A DNA stretch of 64,000 nt, from positions 38,034,659 to 38,098,658 of the forward strand of contig CM049313.1 of the NCBI GenBank assembly GCA_026874595.1, written 5' to 3'. The translations under genes were made by a program, and so were the position numbers. This document shows positions 61,458 to 64,000 of this stretch, piece after piece (position 1 is the stretch's first letter; each line of letters begins with the position of its first letter). The notes under the pieces were generated by a model. The model had not been told where the DNA came from, made no database searches, and saw nothing but the letters and a program-made list of their open reading frames with translations. This stretch comes from Sipunculus nudus. Lineage: Eukaryota; Annelida; Sipuncula; Golfingiida; Sipunculidae.

Positions 61458-64000
61458 ACCAACAAGAACGTGCAATATGCGTACACTATTCTCCTGACCA
61501 CTTCATTATGTCATGGACCAACAAGAACGTGCAATATGCGTACACTATTCTCCTGACCACTTCATTATGCCATGGACCAACAGGAACGTGCAATATGCGT
61601 ACACTATTCTCCTGACCACTTCATTATGTCATGGACCAACAAGAACGTGCAATATGCGTACACTATTCTCCTGACCACTTCATTATGTCATGGACCAACA
61701 GGAACGTGCAATATGCGTACACTATTCTCCTGACCACTTCATTATGTCATGGACCAACAAGAACGTGCAATATGCGTACACTATTCTCCTGACCACTTCA
61801 TTATGTCATGGACCAACAAGAACGTGCAATATGCGTACACTATTCTCCTGACCACTTCATTATGTCATGGACCAACAGGAACGTGCAATATGCGTACACT
61901 ATTCTCCTGACCACTTCATTATGTCATGGACCAACAGGAACGTGCAATATGCGTACACTATTCTCCTGACCACTTCATTATGTCATGGACCAACAGGAAC
62001 GTGCAATATGCGTACACTATTCTCCTGACCACTTCATTATGTCATGGACCAACAAGAACGTGCAATATGCGTACACTATTCTCCTGACCACTTCATTATG
62101 TCATGGACCAACAAGAACGTGCAATATGCGTACACTATTCTCCTGACCACTTCATTATGTAACGGACCAACAGGAACGTGCAATATGCGTACACTATTCT
62201 CCTGACCACTTCATTATGTCATGGACCAACAGGAACGTGCAATATGCGTACACTATTCTCCTGACCACTTCATTATGTAACGGATCAACAGGAACGTGCA
62301 ATATGCGTACACTATTCTCCTGACCACTTCATTATGTCATGGACCAACAGGAACGTGCAATATGCGTACACTATTCTCCTGACCACTTCATTATGTCATG
62401 GACCAACAGGAACGTGCAATATGCGTACACTATTCTCCTGACCACTTCATTATGTCATGGACCAACAAGAACGTGCAATATGCGTACACTATTCTCCTGA
62501 CCACTTCATTATGTCATGGACCAACAGGAACGTGCAATATGCGTACACTATTCTCCTGACCACTTCATTATGTCATGGACCAACAAGAACGTGCAATATG
62601 CGTACACTATTCTCCTGACCACTTCATCATGTCATGGACCAACAGGAACGTGCAATATGCGTACACTATTCTCCTGACCACTTCATTATGTCATGGACCA
62701 ACAGGAACGTGCAATATGCGTACACTATTCTCCTGACCACTTCATTATGTCATGGACCAACAAGAACGTGCAATATGCGTACACTATTCTCCTGACCACT
62801 TCATTATGTCATGGACCAACAAGAACGTGCAATATGCGTACACTATTCTCCTGACCACTTCATTATGTCATGGACCAACAGGAACGTGCAATATGCGTAC
62901 ACTATTCTCCTGACCACTTCATTATGTAACGGACCAACAGGAACGTGCAATATGCGTACACTATTCTCCTGACCACTTCATTATGTCATGGACCAACAGG
63001 AACGTGCAATATGCGTACACTATTCTCCTGACCACTTCATTATGTCATGGACCAACAAGAACGTGCAATATGCGTACACTATTCTCCTGACCACTTCATT
63101 ATGCCATGGACCAACAGGAACGTGCAATATGCGTACACTATTCTCCTGACCACTTCATTATGTAACGGACCAACAGGAACGTGCAATATGCGTACACTAT
63201 TCTCCTGACCACTTCATCATGTCATGGACCAACAAAAACGTGCAATATGCGTACACTATTCTCCTGACCACTTCATTATGCCATGGACCAACAGGAACGT
63301 GCAATATGCGTACACTATTCTCCTGACCACTTCATCATGTCATGGACCAACAGGAACGTGCAATATACGTACACTATTCTCCTGACCACTTCATTATGTA
63401 ACGGACCAACAGGAACGTGCAATATACGTACACTATTCTCCTGACCACTTCATTATGTAACGGACCAACAGGAACGTGCAATATGCGTACACTATTTTCC
63501 TGACCACTTCATCATGTCATGGACCAACAAAAACGTGCAATATGCGTACACTATTCTCCTGACCACTTCATTATGCCATGGACCAACAGGAACGTGCAAT
63601 ATGCGTACACTATTCTCCTGACCACTTCATTATGTAACGGACCAACAGGAACGTGCAATATGCATACACTATTCTCCTGACCACTTCATTATGTCATGGA
63701 CCAACAGGAACGTGCAATATGCGTACACTATTCTCCTGACCACTTCATTATGTAACGGACCAACAGGAACGTGCAATATGCGTACACTATTCTCCTGACC
63801 ACTTCATTATGCCATGGACCAACAGGAACGTGCAATATGCGTACACTATTCTCCTGACAACTTCATTATGTCATGGACCAACAAGAACGTGCAATATGCG
63901 TACACTATTCTCCTGACCACTTCATTATGCCATGGACCAACAGGAACGTGCAATATGCGTACACTATTCTCCTGACCACTTCATTATGTAACGGACCAAC
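61458..64000. repeat. 59-bp satellite, at least 43 copies, runs off the window
   Basis: The unit contains ACCAACAGGAACGTGCAATA and TTCTCCTGACCACTTCATTA. Register is kept at exactly 59 bp from start to end with no insertion or deletion. Variation is confined mainly to three sites: GTCATGG/GCCATGG/GTAACGG, AAGAACG/AGGAACG/AAAAACG, and CATTATG/CATCATG. The right boundary lies outside the window. Confidence 0.98.

Overview
This is an animal nuclear genome window: AT-rich, intron-rich and loaded with repeats, with no prokaryotic gene organisation. The repeat style points to a mollusc (bivalve or gastropod) or a close lophotrochozoan relative. The clues are elements headed by (GTCCGTC)n or (GTCTGTC)n runs, AGCTCAGCTGAC-type ends, TGACCTTGACCTTTGACC strings and a Merlin-type DNA transposon. 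This assignment is inference from general knowledge; no search was run.

Only one cellular gene can be read with confidence: COPS2 (COP9 signalosome subunit 2, also called CSN2, TRIP15 or Alien) on the + strand. Thirteen coding exons between 11998 and 37011 join in frame, all with GT-AG introns, to a complete 444-residue protein that is very close to animal orthologues (human is 443). A CpG-rich stretch with a perfect NRF-1-type palindrome lies 14 bp before the ATG, and an AATAAA signal lies about 310 bp after the stop. Introns 1 (7.2 kb) and 10 (6.3 kb) are swollen by transposable elements.

Layout. 1-7.8 kb holds three terminal-inverted-repeat elements (205-1755, about 2556-6152, 7271-7811) and one possible minus-strand exon of an unknown gene. 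9.37-10.06 kb looks like a solo LTR. 12.0-37.3 kb is COPS2. Intron 1 carries a Merlin transposase pseudogene between two copies of a long-TIR miniature element. Intron 3 carries a 53-bp satellite, and introns 4, 8 and 9 carry small tandem duplications that copy splice-site regions. Intron 10 carries a 2.33-kb tandem duplication. 39.5-40.7 kb has a minisatellite and the 3' end of a non-LTR retrotransposon. 41.2-44.5 kb is a nearly complete copy of the element duplicated in intron 10. 45.7-50.9 kb and 56.2-58.5 kb are two copies, in opposite orientation, of a modular repeat built around the hairpin box TCTCGTTTGACGAGA. 54.3-55.75 kb is a 13-bp-TIR element with four 280-bp internal repeats. From 61.46 kb to the window end runs a 59-bp satellite of about 43 copies with no length change.

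No new enzymatic or defence system was found. The unusual content is in the repeats: modular non-coding elements sharing one architecture, transposable-element-borne CTCF-like and nuclear-receptor-like motifs around a nuclear-receptor corepressor gene, and small duplications of splice sites.
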